Below, in pieces: positions 7,240 to 15,054 of a stretch of 28,123 bases of DNA. The notes beneath the pieces were generated by a model. The model was not told where the DNA came from, did not search any database, and saw only the letters and a program-made list of their open reading frames with translations. A program made the translations under genes and the position numbers. Numbering within the stretch: the first letter of the stretch is position 1; the number at the start of each line of letters is the position of its first letter. Source of the stretch: an uncultured Eubacteriales bacterium (GTDB lineage: Bacteria; Bacillota; Clostridia; Oscillospirales; CAG-272); contig CAKSIP010000021.1 in assembly GCA_934462825.1 (NCBI GenBank), forward strand, positions 1-28,123, in the 5' to 3' direction.

Positions 7240-8525
7240 GTGTTTGGCCTCCCTATTTCACTGTTTTCTCCCGATTCCATATCGCAGGAAAACGTATTTG
7301 ATTCGTGGCTCCGGGCAGCTTTCGACTCCGTTTGGACAACGGTGGCCGTAACCTTTCCGTCAGGCACCTCCATGTGTATCTGCTGTCCGATCTGCACATC
7401 CGCAACACTTCGCACGACCTGACCGCGCGCATCCGTCACCACACTGTAGCCTCTGGAAAGAATCGCCAGAGGATTCAACGCTTCCAGCTTAGCCGCCAGC
7501 GCCGACAATTTTACTTTTTCGCCGTGGCAAATTTCCCCGGCAAAACGCCGTAGCTTTTCGGACGCGTACAAAGCGCTCATTCTTTTTTCGTCAAGCAATC
7601 GCTCCGGATCGGCCAAAACACCGGAACGCGTCAGCGCACGCAGGCGCTGCCTGTTTTCGGCGATGCGTGCTTCAATGGTATGTCGGTTTCGGACGTTGAT
7701 ATTTTCCAAGCGCCGACGAATGTCTTCGGTTTCGGGCACGGCAAGCTCAGCCGCAGCTGACGGCGTGGGTGCCCGAAGATCGGCGGCAAAATCGCAAAGC
7801 GTGAAGTCGGTTTCGTGTCCCACGGCCGAAATGACCGGGATTTTGGAAGCGGCCACGCATCGTGCCAGGCGCTCATCATTGAAAGCCCACAAATCCTCTA
7901 TCGAACCGCCGCCGCGTCCTATCAGGATCGTATCCACGGAATGGGTGTCGTTAAAATAGCGAATCCCGTCGGCCATTTCTGCCGCCGCCCCCGGCCCCTG
8001 GACGAGAGCGGGATACAAAACGACCTCCGTATACGGAAATCTTCGCTTCAAGATATGCAGTATATCCCGAACGGCCGCCCCGGTGGGAGATGTCACGATG
8101 CCGATTCTTGAGGGTAATTTGGGAATGGGCTTTTTCCGGGAAGAATCAAACAAGCCCTCGGCCTCCAATTTGCGTTTTAACTGCTCAAACGCAACAAACA
8201 ATGCCCCAACGCCCTCCGGCTGAATGTCATCCGCGTAAATCTGATACTGCCCGTCTCGCACGAAAACGGACACCCTGCCATGCAGAATGACTTTCATGCC
8301 ATCCTCCGGCAAAAACGGCAGGTTTTGCGCGTAGGAACGGAACATAACCGCACGGATCAATCCGCCTTCATCCTTCAAGGAAAAGTACAAGTGGCCGGAA
8401 CGATGATTGACAAAATTGGAAATCTCTCCGCGTACAAAGAGATCGGTCAACGGAGCGCTGTCATCCACCAGCCTTTTGATATACGCATTCACCTGCGACA
8501 CCGTCAAGGGCATGTTTTCCCGCAT
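7236..8525 (-). CDS. xseA: Exodeoxyribonuclease VII large subunit
   Basis: Catalytic subunit of exonuclease VII, 429 residues, usual length. An N-terminal OB fold (about 5-105) begins LTVSQVNAYIKRL and contains GEISNF and GHLYFSLKD. The catalytic region has IGIVTSPTGAAVRDIL, LIGRGGGSIEDLWAFN and ISAVGHETDFTLCDFAADLRAPTPSAAAEL, all family hallmarks. A coiled-coil part and a C-terminal segment with LSRGYSVV follow. The ATG at 8525 is preferred over 8513 because AGGAG lies 11 bases upstream of it. The gene starts 43 bases after the TsaD-like gene. Confidence 0.96.
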   Translation of the reverse strand: MRENMPLTVSQVNAYIKRLVDDSAPLTDLFVRGEISNFVNHRSGHLYFSLKDEGGLIRAVMFRSYAQNLPFLPEDGMKVILHGRVSVFVRDGQYQIYADDIQPEGVGALFVAFEQLKRKLEAEGLFDSSRKKPIPKLPSRIGIVTSPTGAAVRDILHILKRRFPYTEVVLYPALVQGPGAAAEMADGIRYFNDTHSVDTILIGRGGGSIEDLWAFNDERLARCVAASKIPVISAVGHETDFTLCDFAADLRAPTPSAAAELAVPETEDIRRRLENINVRNRHTIEARIAENRQRLRALTRSGVLADPERLLDEKRMSALYASEKLRRFAGEICHGEKVKLSALAAKLEALNPLAILSRGYSVVTDARGQVVRSVADVQIGQQIHMEVPDGKVTATVVQTESKAARSHESNTFSCDMESGENSEIGRPNT

Positions 8526-8568
8526 GGATTTTTCCGCTCCTTTCTCACACGACGGGTATGCTTCGTGT

Positions 8569-9612
8569 TTATTCTCGGCTTTGTTTCACCAAACTGCAAG
8601 CGTTCGCTTCGGTTTCGTTTGCTTCCATAAAATATCGTCTCCGACACAGCAAGGCAATCCCCGCCGCATTATCCGCCGAAAAAGCAGGCTCGGAAAACCA
8701 AACATTGGGGCGGCACGACAGTTTTTGTTGTATGCGTCGATTGCTCATAACGCCGCCCGCATACAGCACCGGGATATTGGGATCCCGCCTGCGCAAGCTG
8801 TCTGTCATTTTATCCAGCGTTTCGGCAATAAAATCCAGCACAAATGCGCTGACGCAGGCACGGTTTTCGGTCTTAGCCAACAAGCCGAGTGCCAAATTTT
8901 CAAGGCCGGAAAAGCAACACAGGACGTTTTCCCCCTTTTTGACGCATATGTGTCTGGGAGGAACGGGAAGCTCATTTTCTGCCGCCAGCCGTTCCATGGC
9001 TGCCCCGCACGGAAAATCCAAGCCCATGGCCACGCCCACGCGGTCAATCACCTGTCCGGCATTCAGATCCGCCGTACCGCCGATTTTACGAATGGAAAAA
9101 CCGGCTTGCTTCGGTTCGACCAACAGCATTTCCGTAGTCCCCCCCGAAACATGAAAAGCGGCCATCGGCGCGTTCAGCAAGGCCTCGGCATCCGCCGCCC
9201 CGGCCGCGGCTGCTGTGGGATGGGAGGCCGAATACAAAGCGGCCATGACATGTCCCTCCTGATGCGAGAACATCCATGCGGGAACCCGCGCCCCCGCTGC
9301 ATAGCCAAGGGCGGCATCCTTTCCCACAAGGAAGCACGGCATATAGGAATCCGGCGCGTTTCGCGGGGCAAACGAAGCGCCGACGGCCAACACGGTTCCC
9401 AGGGAATCGGTTACGCCAATCAATCGCTCGTACATCTTTTCCAAGTTTTTGGTGTGCTGGAAAACCGCTTCACTTTGTCGAAGTCCGCGTTCTCCGTGTC
9501 CCACCGTCAACGGCTGTTTGAGATTGGCCAAAATCTCTCCGTCACGGCTGCACACCGCCATACTTGTTGTATAATTGCTGGTATCAATGCCAACGAAAAA
9601 ATCGTCTTTCAT
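8569..9612 (-). CDS. TsaD/Kae1-like ASKHA protein (glycoprotease-family paralog)
   Basis: A 347-residue protein of the TsaD/Kae1/YgjD fold. The N-terminal phosphate loop is GIDTSNYTTS (8-17). The metal-binding histidines are kept in FSHQEGH (H117, H121), and a late Asp is kept in SADNAAGIA. Other family-like pieces are VSGGTTEMLLVE and YAGGVMSNRRIQQ. The middle differs from true TsaD: the GETxDDAAGEAFDK stretch reads IGGTADLNAGQVIDRVG. I read it as the second, Clostridia-type paralog next to nusB-xseA, and not as the t6A tRNA-modification enzyme. Its role is unknown to me. Its ATG overlaps the nusB stop by four bases (ATGA). Confidence 0.8.
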   Translation of the reverse strand: MKDDFFVGIDTSNYTTSMAVCSRDGEILANLKQPLTVGHGERGLRQSEAVFQHTKNLEKMYERLIGVTDSLGTVLAVGASFAPRNAPDSYMPCFLVGKDAALGYAAGARVPAWMFSHQEGHVMAALYSASHPTAAAAGAADAEALLNAPMAAFHVSGGTTEMLLVEPKQAGFSIRKIGGTADLNAGQVIDRVGVAMGLDFPCGAAMERLAAENELPVPPRHICVKKGENVLCCFSGLENLALGLLAKTENRACVSAFVLDFIAETLDKMTDSLRRRDPNIPVLYAGGVMSNRRIQQKLSCRPNVWFSEPAFSADNAAGIALLCRRRYFMEANETEANACSLVKQSRE

Positions 9613-10082
9613 TCTGCCTGTTCCGGTAAATCCACCCCTTCGGGCGCTTCCTTCACTTCGTTCTCTTGTTCTTGTTCTTGTTCTTTTTCCAGCGATTCCT
9701 TTACGGCATGAAGAACCCCGTTAATAAACGGCCTTGCCTTTTCGTCCTCATACAGCTTTGCCAGCTCCAGCCCCTCGTTGATGGAAACGATAGCGGGAAT
9801 GGAATCCATATATTTCATTTCGCAAACGCACAGCCGAAGAATCGAGCGGGACACGCGGGAAAGTCTTGCCACCTTCCATCCTTTGGCATTGGCTTCAATC
9901 AACGCATCGATGCTCGGTTGATGCTCGCAAACGCCAAAATAAACCTCCTTCATATAGGAGTCCGCATCAATTTCCCGATTCTCGCAGGATACGGAAAAAA
10001 TCGCCTCATTGCTTTCGTCCTGCCTAAATTCTCTCTCAAAAAGAAGATCCAACACTGCTTTTCTTGCGTCTGATCTTGTCAT
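9609..10082 (-). CDS. nusB: Transcription antitermination factor NusB
   Basis: A 157-residue helical NusB protein that binds boxA RNA with NusE/S10 in rRNA antitermination. Family marks are TRSDARKAVLDLLFE at the start, ARLSRVSRSILRLCVCEMKYM, and PAIVSINEGLELAKLY with PFINGVLHAV near the end. A Glu/Gln-rich tail is added. The frame is open for 62 more codons upstream, but the promoter at 10177-10205 begins RNA near 10170, inside that extension. The ATG at 10082 has AGAGG eight bases upstream. It is the first gene of the ten-gene operon. Confidence 0.95.
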   Translation of the reverse strand: MTRSDARKAVLDLLFEREFRQDESNEAIFSVSCENREIDADSYMKEVYFGVCEHQPSIDALIEANAKGWKVARLSRVSRSILRLCVCEMKYMDSIPAIVSINEGLELAKLYEDEKARPFINGVLHAVKESLEKEQEQEQENEVKEAPEGVDLPEQAE

Positions 10083-10176
10083 AAAATCAACCTCTTTCCC
10101 CGGCTGTGAAAAGCCGAGCGCAAAATACGCCGTACAAGCCAAAGCCGCACAAGCGCCCATGATACCATAATAACTT

Positions 10177-10205
10177 ATTATATCGCTCTCCGCCGCTCTT
10201 GTCAA
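10177..10205 (-). promoter_or_regulatory. Sigma-A promoter of the nusB operon
   Basis: A consensus TTGACA (10205-10200) and TATAAT (10182-10177) are separated by exactly 17 bases on the minus strand. The predicted start is near 10170, giving an 88-base leader to nusB. Confidence 0.88.
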
Positions 10206-10212
10206 CACCCAA

Positions 10213-10238
10213 ATGAATATTTCTTTGTAAATATTCAT
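10213..10238. promoter_or_regulatory. 10-bp inverted repeat next to the nusB -35 box, possible operator
   Basis: Perfect arms ATGAATATTT and AAATATTCAT enclose CTTTGT, seven bases upstream of the -35 box. The arms hold TGAAT/ATTCA, which are ArgR half-site words, but the 14-base gap between them does not fit a single ARG box. There is no T-run and no gene end nearby, so an operator is more likely than a terminator. Confidence 0.5.
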
Positions 10239-10376
10239 AGAATTATTCATTGTCTTTGCTTTCCCCACGAGGTCAAGTCCTTTTCTCTTAAGGAAAAGAG
10301 CCTCGAAAGGTTGGGAAAAAGCGAAAACCGTCCCGTTTTTTCGGTCTGAAAATCATTGAAAAACGGATTTTTCGGG

Positions 10377-10405
10377 TTGACTTTCGATAACAGATGTATT
10401 ATAAT
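10377..10405 (+). promoter_or_regulatory. Sigma-A promoter of the MBL-SGNH operon
   Basis: TTGACT (10377-10382), a 17-base spacer and TATAAT (10400-10405). The predicted start is near 10412, so the in-frame ATG at 10414 would be leaderless and the one at 10513 is preferred. Confidence 0.85.
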
Positions 10406-10512
10406 TTAAGTGGATGTTTCAAAGGAAAAGCAAACCGATAGGGACACGAGCTGTATCCTTTGCCTCTATAAAGAAAGGACGCTTTTCAGGACGAAAGCAA
10501 CGGTATAAAAAC

Positions 10513-11355
10513 ATGAAGATAAAATATCTCGGTACGGCGGCTTATGAAGGATGGCCTTCGATTTTCTGCGCCTGCGATTCTTGTCGCCGCGCCCGCGCCG
10601 CTCAGGGCAAAAATTTGCGTTCCCGCTCCCAAGCGCTCATCAATGACGATCTGCTGTTGGACTTCCCACCGGACACGTCTTCCCATGTGCTTCGCTACGG
10701 TTTGGATTTGTCCAAGCTTCGGCACATTCTCATCACCCACACGCACTCGGATCACTTTTATCCGGAAGATTTGATTATGCACGCCAACGGCTGTTACTCC
10801 CATTACCCGGAGGATGCCCATTTAAACCTTGTGGGCGATATTCAAATGGTGGAAGCGTACCGGAAATTTCTGGAGGAGCACCCCTCCGAGCCGAAGGACA
10901 ACAACCTTTCCGTGTTTGAAATTCCGCATCACACCCCCATGCAGTTGGAAAACTATACCGTGACGGCACTCCACGCCCGCCATATGTCCCATGAGGATGC
11001 CAATGTCTATGTCATCACCGACGGCAAGAAGACAATTCTTTACCTGCACGACACCGGGCGCTTGGCGGAATCAGATCATGAATATCTGCGCGACAACGGG
11101 ATTCACGCCGATCTTGTTTCGTTTGACTGCACCTTCGGCCCCAAACCTTCTTCGCAAACCAGCGGTCATATGGGACTGGTCGCCAACATCGAACAGCGCG
11201 ACATTCTCCGCCAAAACGGCGTTATTGACGACGCAACCATTTGTGTTGTCAACCATTTTTCGCACAACGGCGGCATGATTTATGATGAATTTGCCCCTTA
11301 TGCCAAGGATTTCGGCTTCCTTGTTTCGTATGACGGCATGGAGCTTGAAATCTGA
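10513..11355 (+). CDS. Metallo-beta-lactamase-fold hydrolase, PhnP-like
   Basis: A 280-residue cytoplasmic hydrolase of the MBL superfamily. It begins MKIKYLGTAA. The metal motif is THTHSDHF (HxHxDH), with later histidines and an Asp in ARHMSHE and LYLHDTGRL, and a final His in VNHFSHNGG. An early FCACDSCRRAR resembles the extra Cys-type metal site of PhnP (phosphoribosyl cyclic phosphate diesterase). The substrate cannot be assigned from sequence and no phn genes are nearby. The ATG at 10513 is preferred over 10414 because of promoter position, although its ribosome site is weak (AGGA about 21 bases upstream). It heads a four-gene plus-strand run. Confidence 0.85.
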   Translation: MKIKYLGTAAYEGWPSIFCACDSCRRARAAQGKNLRSRSQALINDDLLLDFPPDTSSHVLRYGLDLSKLRHILITHTHSDHFYPEDLIMHANGCYSHYPEDAHLNLVGDIQMVEAYRKFLEEHPSEPKDNNLSVFEIPHHTPMQLENYTVTALHARHMSHEDANVYVITDGKKTILYLHDTGRLAESDHEYLRDNGIHADLVSFDCTFGPKPSSQTSGHMGLVANIEQRDILRQNGVIDDATICVVNHFSHNGGMIYDEFAPYAKDFGFLVSYDGMELEI

Positions 11356-11396
11356 CCGCCCCCTCTCCTATAGCTAAGAAAGGAGCTTCCCCTTCT

Positions 11397-11900
11397 ATGA
11401 ATCCTAACGATACGAAAAACACGGTCGGTGCGGACATTTCCGCCCCTCCCCCTTTATGGAAAAAAATTCTCAACACCGTTTTTTTCCACACCTGTGCATA
11501 TTTTACGGTCTTTACGCTCATACTTCTGATAATTCAGGCTTCGGCCGGAGATAGCAACATCGCTTACGTCAAGCCTTCCCGCTTTCTCTTGGTGCTTCCC
11601 TTTGCCCTGTTTATAGCTTTGGCCGATGTACTGTTTCTTCTGCCCAAATTGCAGAAAGCGGTTGCACTGCTTTTTCACTGCCTGATCACGATGCTTGGCT
11701 TTTTCTTCTTTATGTATCTTCCGGTCAGCGGGTCGATTCAGATGCTTCCCATTCTGTTGCTGGCCTTGATCCTTTATGGAATTGTGATGACCGTTTGCAT
11801 GATTCCAACGATCGTTCGTGAAAAAAGAGCAAAAAAGGACGCGGTTTACACATCCGTTTTCTCAGCCAACGCAAGCTCTGAAAAGAAGCCCAAGCGCTAA
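11397..11900 (+). CDS. Four-helix membrane protein, unknown function
   Basis: A 167-residue protein with about four hydrophobic segments: HTCAYFTVFTLILLII, LLVLPFALFIALADVLFLL, LLFHCLITMLGFFFFMYL and LPILLLALILYGIVM. It has a charged, Lys-rich C-terminal tail and a soluble N-terminus. The layout resembles DUF3021 proteins, but the match is by eye only and no regulator gene sits beside it. AAAGGAG lies 11 bases before the ATG. It is 41 bases after the MBL gene and likely co-transcribed. Confidence 0.75.
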   Translation: MNPNDTKNTVGADISAPPPLWKKILNTVFFHTCAYFTVFTLILLIIQASAGDSNIAYVKPSRFLLVLPFALFIALADVLFLLPKLQKAVALLFHCLITMLGFFFFMYLPVSGSIQMLPILLLALILYGIVMTVCMIPTIVREKRAKKDAVYTSVFSANASSEKKPKR

Positions 11901-11941
11901 AGCCCGTTTTTTCCCGCTCTCATACCAAGAAAGGACTCTCC

Positions 11942-13027
11942 ATGGATCTTAAAGATAAAAACTCTCAGGAGGCCGGACGTCGTGTTCCCAACAAGTCCGT
12001 ACCGCCTCCCGGTCGGGCCGGCATGCCTTCCAGCACGGCCGCGCAGGAACCCTCCCGCCGCCAAAGCCCACCCGAACGAAAGCGCAACACCGCATCGTTC
12101 GGAACAGCTCGCCGTCCCTCCAATTTTCCCGCAAGGAATCCCTATGCCGCCAACGCGTCCCGGCCGACGCAACCGCCAAGGCCGCATGCGCCGGGGCAGC
12201 CCCCCCGCCGACCGCCTTTACAAGGGAAGCCGCCCTCTCCCGAGCACGGGAAAGATCGCCGTCTGCTTTGGCTTCTTCTTTCGATAGCGGCCGTCATTCT
12301 TCTTATCGTTGCCATTGTTTTGATTGCTCATGCCATCAAACGGAACAAGAATGTCCCCCCTTCTCCCTCGACACCTTCGGATCATCCCGCCGCGGCCGAT
12401 CCCTCGGCGCTCTTGCCCGAATCCTCCGATATGGGAATCGACTATCTGCGCAAGATCATTTTTGTGGGAGATTCCAACACGGCGCATATGCGATCCTTTG
12501 GCGTTCTGCCTGACGGCAAAGACACCAAGCAGATATGGGTGCCGGAATCCTCCACGCTGACGCTTGACAGCGAGATCGTCAACAAGAAAATCGTATATCC
12601 GGAAAACGGCTCTCTTTTAACAATTGCCGAAGCCGCCGCACTGAAAAAGCCGGAGTATATGGTGCTTTCTCTCGGCACCAACGGCATCAATGCACTGGAC
12701 GAAACCACGTTCCGCTATTGCTACAAGAAGCTGATCGATGCCATTCGGAAAGCTTCCCCGGAAACCAAAATCATGGTGCAATCCATTTTCCCGGTAACAA
12801 GCTGGTATGGCAAGATCTCCAACGAGACGATTCTCCGCGCCAACGCTTGGCTCTTACAGTTAGCCGGCGAATGTGGGGTGCGTTATCTTGACACGGCATC
12901 GGTTTTGAAGGATGCCAATGGCGCACTGCAGGAAGACTTCAATTCCTACCATCAGGACGGCTATCATCTGAACGCCGCCGCCTATGAAAAAATTCTGCTT
13001 TATATCCGAACGCACGCCTACCGCTGA
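11942..13027 (+). CDS. Membrane-anchored SGNH/GDSL hydrolase
   Basis: A 361-residue protein in three parts. Residues 1-105 form a Pro/Arg-rich disordered tail, predicted inside the cell. Residues 108-130 are one membrane helix. After a Pro/Ser linker, the outside domain (from about 168) is an SGNH hydrolase with block I FVGDSNT (GDS 176-178), block III SLGTNGIN (245-248) and the catalytic pair DGYH (D339, H342). Such domains often act on acyl or acetyl groups of cell-wall or exported glycans; the target here is unknown. The ATG has AAAGGA seven bases upstream. It lies between the small membrane protein and the DUF4358 lipoprotein. Confidence 0.85.
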   Translation: MDLKDKNSQEAGRRVPNKSVPPPGRAGMPSSTAAQEPSRRQSPPERKRNTASFGTARRPSNFPARNPYAANASRPTQPPRPHAPGQPPRRPPLQGKPPSPEHGKDRRLLWLLLSIAAVILLIVAIVLIAHAIKRNKNVPPSPSTPSDHPAAADPSALLPESSDMGIDYLRKIIFVGDSNTAHMRSFGVLPDGKDTKQIWVPESSTLTLDSEIVNKKIVYPENGSLLTIAEAAALKKPEYMVLSLGTNGINALDETTFRYCYKKLIDAIRKASPETKIMVQSIFPVTSWYGKISNETILRANAWLLQLAGECGVRYLDTASVLKDANGALQEDFNSYHQDGYHLNAAAYEKILLYIRTHAYR

Positions 13028-13054
13028 TAAAATCAAAGAAAGGATCCCTTGGAA

Positions 13055-13543
13055 ATGAAAAAAACTCTGCGCCTTTGTGCCGCACTATTACTCTTAGCTT
13101 GCAGCCTCTCTCTGTTCGCCTGCGGGCCAAGCAAAAAATATGCCGATCAGGTTCCGATAGCCGATATAACCTCGGCTTTTGAGAAAAATACTGTCGTATT
13201 CCGTTCGGCCGACGAAGATTTTCTGGCTATAAACCTGTCGGGGATCGCTTCCCTCTGCTCTGAGGCGGAGGTTCGTTTTTCCGAGCCTGACACCAATATC
13301 AGTGAATACGGCATTTTCCATGCGAAGGATTCCGCCTCGGCCAAGGATGTCAAAAAGCTCTGCGAGGACTATTTAAGCAAGAAAAAGCAAAATTGGAATT
13401 ACGACTATCTGCCCGAAGAAGGGCCGAAAATGAAAAACGCCACGGTTGCTGTCTTTGGCAATTATGTGGTTTACATGATTCTCGGTGAGTCGGAACGCAC
13501 CGCCTTAACGCAAACTCTCACGGAAAAATTAACGGTGAAATAA
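13055..13543 (+). CDS. DUF4358 lipoprotein
   Basis: A 162-residue exported lipoprotein. The signal peptide MKKTLRLCAALLLLACSLSL leads to lipobox LFAC, with Cys about residue 23. The mature part shows DUF4358-like pieces: ISEYGIFHAKD, SAKDVKKLCEDYL, LPEEGPKMKNATV and FGNYVVYMIL. The function of the family is unknown. The frame opens at a TTG at 13049, but ATG 13055 gives a normal signal peptide. It begins 27 bases after the SGNH gene, and pairing of DUF4358 proteins with SGNH or acyltransferase genes suggests an envelope role (inference). Confidence 0.85.
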   Translation: MKKTLRLCAALLLLACSLSLFACGPSKKYADQVPIADITSAFEKNTVVFRSADEDFLAINLSGIASLCSEAEVRFSEPDTNISEYGIFHAKDSASAKDVKKLCEDYLSKKKQNWNYDYLPEEGPKMKNATVAVFGNYVVYMILGESERTALTQTLTEKLTVK

Positions 13544-13569
13544 GAAATAAAAAGATACGAACATAGCCA

Positions 13570-13616
13570 AAAGGGAGTGTTAAAAAACTCAAAATGAGTT
13601 TTTTAACACTCCCTTT
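13570..13616. terminator. Hairpin C, bidirectional terminator between convergent genes
   Basis: A perfect 21-bp stem (13570-13590 and 13596-13616) has an AAAAT loop; its core is GGGAGTGTTAAAAAACTC. It lies exactly between the plus-strand lipoprotein gene and the minus-strand gene ending at 13653. The run of six Ts is inside the 3' arm on both strands, and only CCC plus a short T-stretch follows. Confidence 0.8.
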
Positions 13617-13652
13617 CCCATACCCGCGGGCTTCCGATTGTGTCTGCGCCTG

Positions 13653-15038
13653 TTAAGGCAACCGTTCTGCACGGTAGGTAACGTAAGAATCGGTATAAAC
13701 CGTCTTCAACTGCAAGCACGTTTGCGAGGTATAAAACACAACCTGATTTTGCACATAAAAGCAATCGATCCCCGCCTCAGAGCAAGCCTTGACATCGGCC
13801 GCATCCAGGGTATCGGTAATATAAACGGAGGCCAAAAGAAGCGCGGTTTCCGCACAGGTCTTTTCTTTGGAAGCGGCCAGCAGGGTGTCAACTGCGCTTC
13901 GGCAGATGCCGTCTTTGGTGTCCAAATAAAGGGTGCGGGCGCTTCCGTCCGCCATTTTTCGGCAGGTGAACCGATCCAGATCATACAAGCGATAATTTCG
14001 CATGCTTACAAGCGTCATTTTCCCGGTGTACTGCATTTGCGCGGCCGTATAAAGCGCACCGTTCGCAAAATCGGTTAGATTCTGCCCATAGCTTTCGCTC
14101 CGCGTATCGTCCAAATTGCGTGTAAAGCCGTCAAAGCTTGAAACAAAGCCGTAAGTCAACCCCTTGGCCGCCAGCCCATTGGCAATATAGTCCACAACAA
14201 AGGCGTTTTTCAGCCACAAGAAATCCAGGTAAAGCGAAATCTCGTTGGCGCGCGCCCATGCAAGATATTCCTCAGAAACGTATAAGCAAACCTGGCCGTC
14301 CGCTTCCACACGCAGATCAATGTGCTCGGCGCTTGAAGCATAGCGCATCACTTCCTCTCGGAAGGCAACGGCCTGTGGGTTAGTCAACGGATCATGGGAA
14401 GCCGCGTCCTGCTCGTCATCCGCCAAGAACAAATTGATATACTCATCGCGCAAGGGTGCCAAATATATCGTTCGGTTCCCTGCCGCTTGAAGCTTTTCCA
14501 AGGCTTCCTTTAAAGCCGTGGGGACGGCTGTTTTTTCATTGGGATGTTGGCTGAGCCAGCACAAGTTATGAAGCTCCTCCGCTTTTTTCTCGGTGCCGAA
14601 CAAATCCTCCGCTTCCGTGCAAAGCGCGGTATAGGCCGCCTTTACTTCTTTTTTCTTGGCATAGGTGCTTCCCTCGCCCGGACGCAAGTCATACTGAAAA
14701 ATCAGATCCGCGCCATAGCCCGCTGCACGGCGATCCGAATCAATTTTCACCCATCCTCCGTCCTCGGCCCGAATGTTGTTGAAAAGCTGTATCAATCCGT
14801 AGGCAAATGCGCCTGCGGCCAACACCAAAGCGCCGATGGTCAGCCACAGCCGCTTGTTTTTTTGCTTATCCGACAGCTCCGGCACAAGAAGCTCCTGCGC
14901 AGCCTTAGGGGGACGATAGGATTTTTTCTTTTCGCTCGACTGCTCCTTTTCCCCCGGCGAAGGGGTTGCTGTTTCCTTTGGATCCTTTATCGGATCGTTA
15001 TCTTTATTCGTATTCGTATTCGTATCTTTATTCTTCAT
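13653..15038 (-). CDS. Membrane-anchored extracellular protein, possibly a degenerate ApbE-like fold
   Basis: A 461-residue protein: a Lys/Asn/Thr-rich cytoplasmic tail (1-62, including a short NTNTN codon repeat), one membrane helix (64-86), then a large outside domain. The outside part recalls ApbE (FAD:protein FMN transferase) in order: an early FQYDLRPGEG strand, a helix leading to NLCWLSQHPNE (cf. SxLNxxxG), a LAPLRDEYINLF stretch (cf. GPLxxLW), and YLDFLWLKNAFVVDYIANGL (cf. DLGGIAKGYAVDxxA). The KGYA and downstream GG signatures are not kept, so transferase activity is doubtful. The assignment is by eye. The ATG at 15038 has AAGGA five bases upstream; the TTG at 15074 lies inside the terminator hairpin and is rejected. 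Confidence 0.7.
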   Translation of the reverse strand: MKNKDTNTNTNKDNDPIKDPKETATPSPGEKEQSSEKKKSYRPPKAAQELLVPELSDKQKNKRLWLTIGALVLAAGAFAYGLIQLFNNIRAEDGGWVKIDSDRRAAGYGADLIFQYDLRPGEGSTYAKKKEVKAAYTALCTEAEDLFGTEKKAEELHNLCWLSQHPNEKTAVPTALKEALEKLQAAGNRTIYLAPLRDEYINLFLADDEQDAASHDPLTNPQAVAFREEVMRYASSAEHIDLRVEADGQVCLYVSEEYLAWARANEISLYLDFLWLKNAFVVDYIANGLAAKGLTYGFVSSFDGFTRNLDDTRSESYGQNLTDFANGALYTAAQMQYTGKMTLVSMRNYRLYDLDRFTCRKMADGSARTLYLDTKDGICRSAVDTLLAASKEKTCAETALLLASVYITDTLDAADVKACSEAGIDCFYVQNQVVFYTSQTCLQLKTVYTDSYVTYRAERLP

Positions 15039-15054
15039 CTTTTTCCTTCTCAAC

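Larger units (their letters stand above)
10083..10512. other. Divergent intergenic region, nusB / MBL hydrolase
   Basis: These 430 bases contain the two outward promoters, the 10213-10238 inverted repeat, and several short A/T-rich palindromes: CGAGG(10268-10272)/CCTCG(10301-10305) around CTTTTC/GAAAAG, and GAAAAA/TTTTTC-type pairs at about 10320-10375. I see no convincing gene. The nusB leader is about 88 nt. The MBL leader is about 100 nt. Confidence 0.7.

Noticed and set aside
10213..10238. ARG box bound by ArgR
   Set aside because: TGAAT and ATTCA words are 14 bases apart, where a standard 18-bp box has about 4-5; kept only as an unassigned operator candidate.
10083..10268. A 62-codon N-terminal extension of NusB
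   Set aside because: The perfect promoter at 10177-10205 lies within it, and NusB's normal start at 10082 has its own ribosome site.
10414..10512. A 33-residue longer start for the MBL hydrolase
   Set aside because: The ATG would coincide with the predicted transcription start, and the extra residues do not resemble the family.
15007..15026. Hexamer repeat near the start of the ApbE-like gene as a phase-variation site
   Set aside because: Six-base changes keep the reading frame, and only about three units are present.
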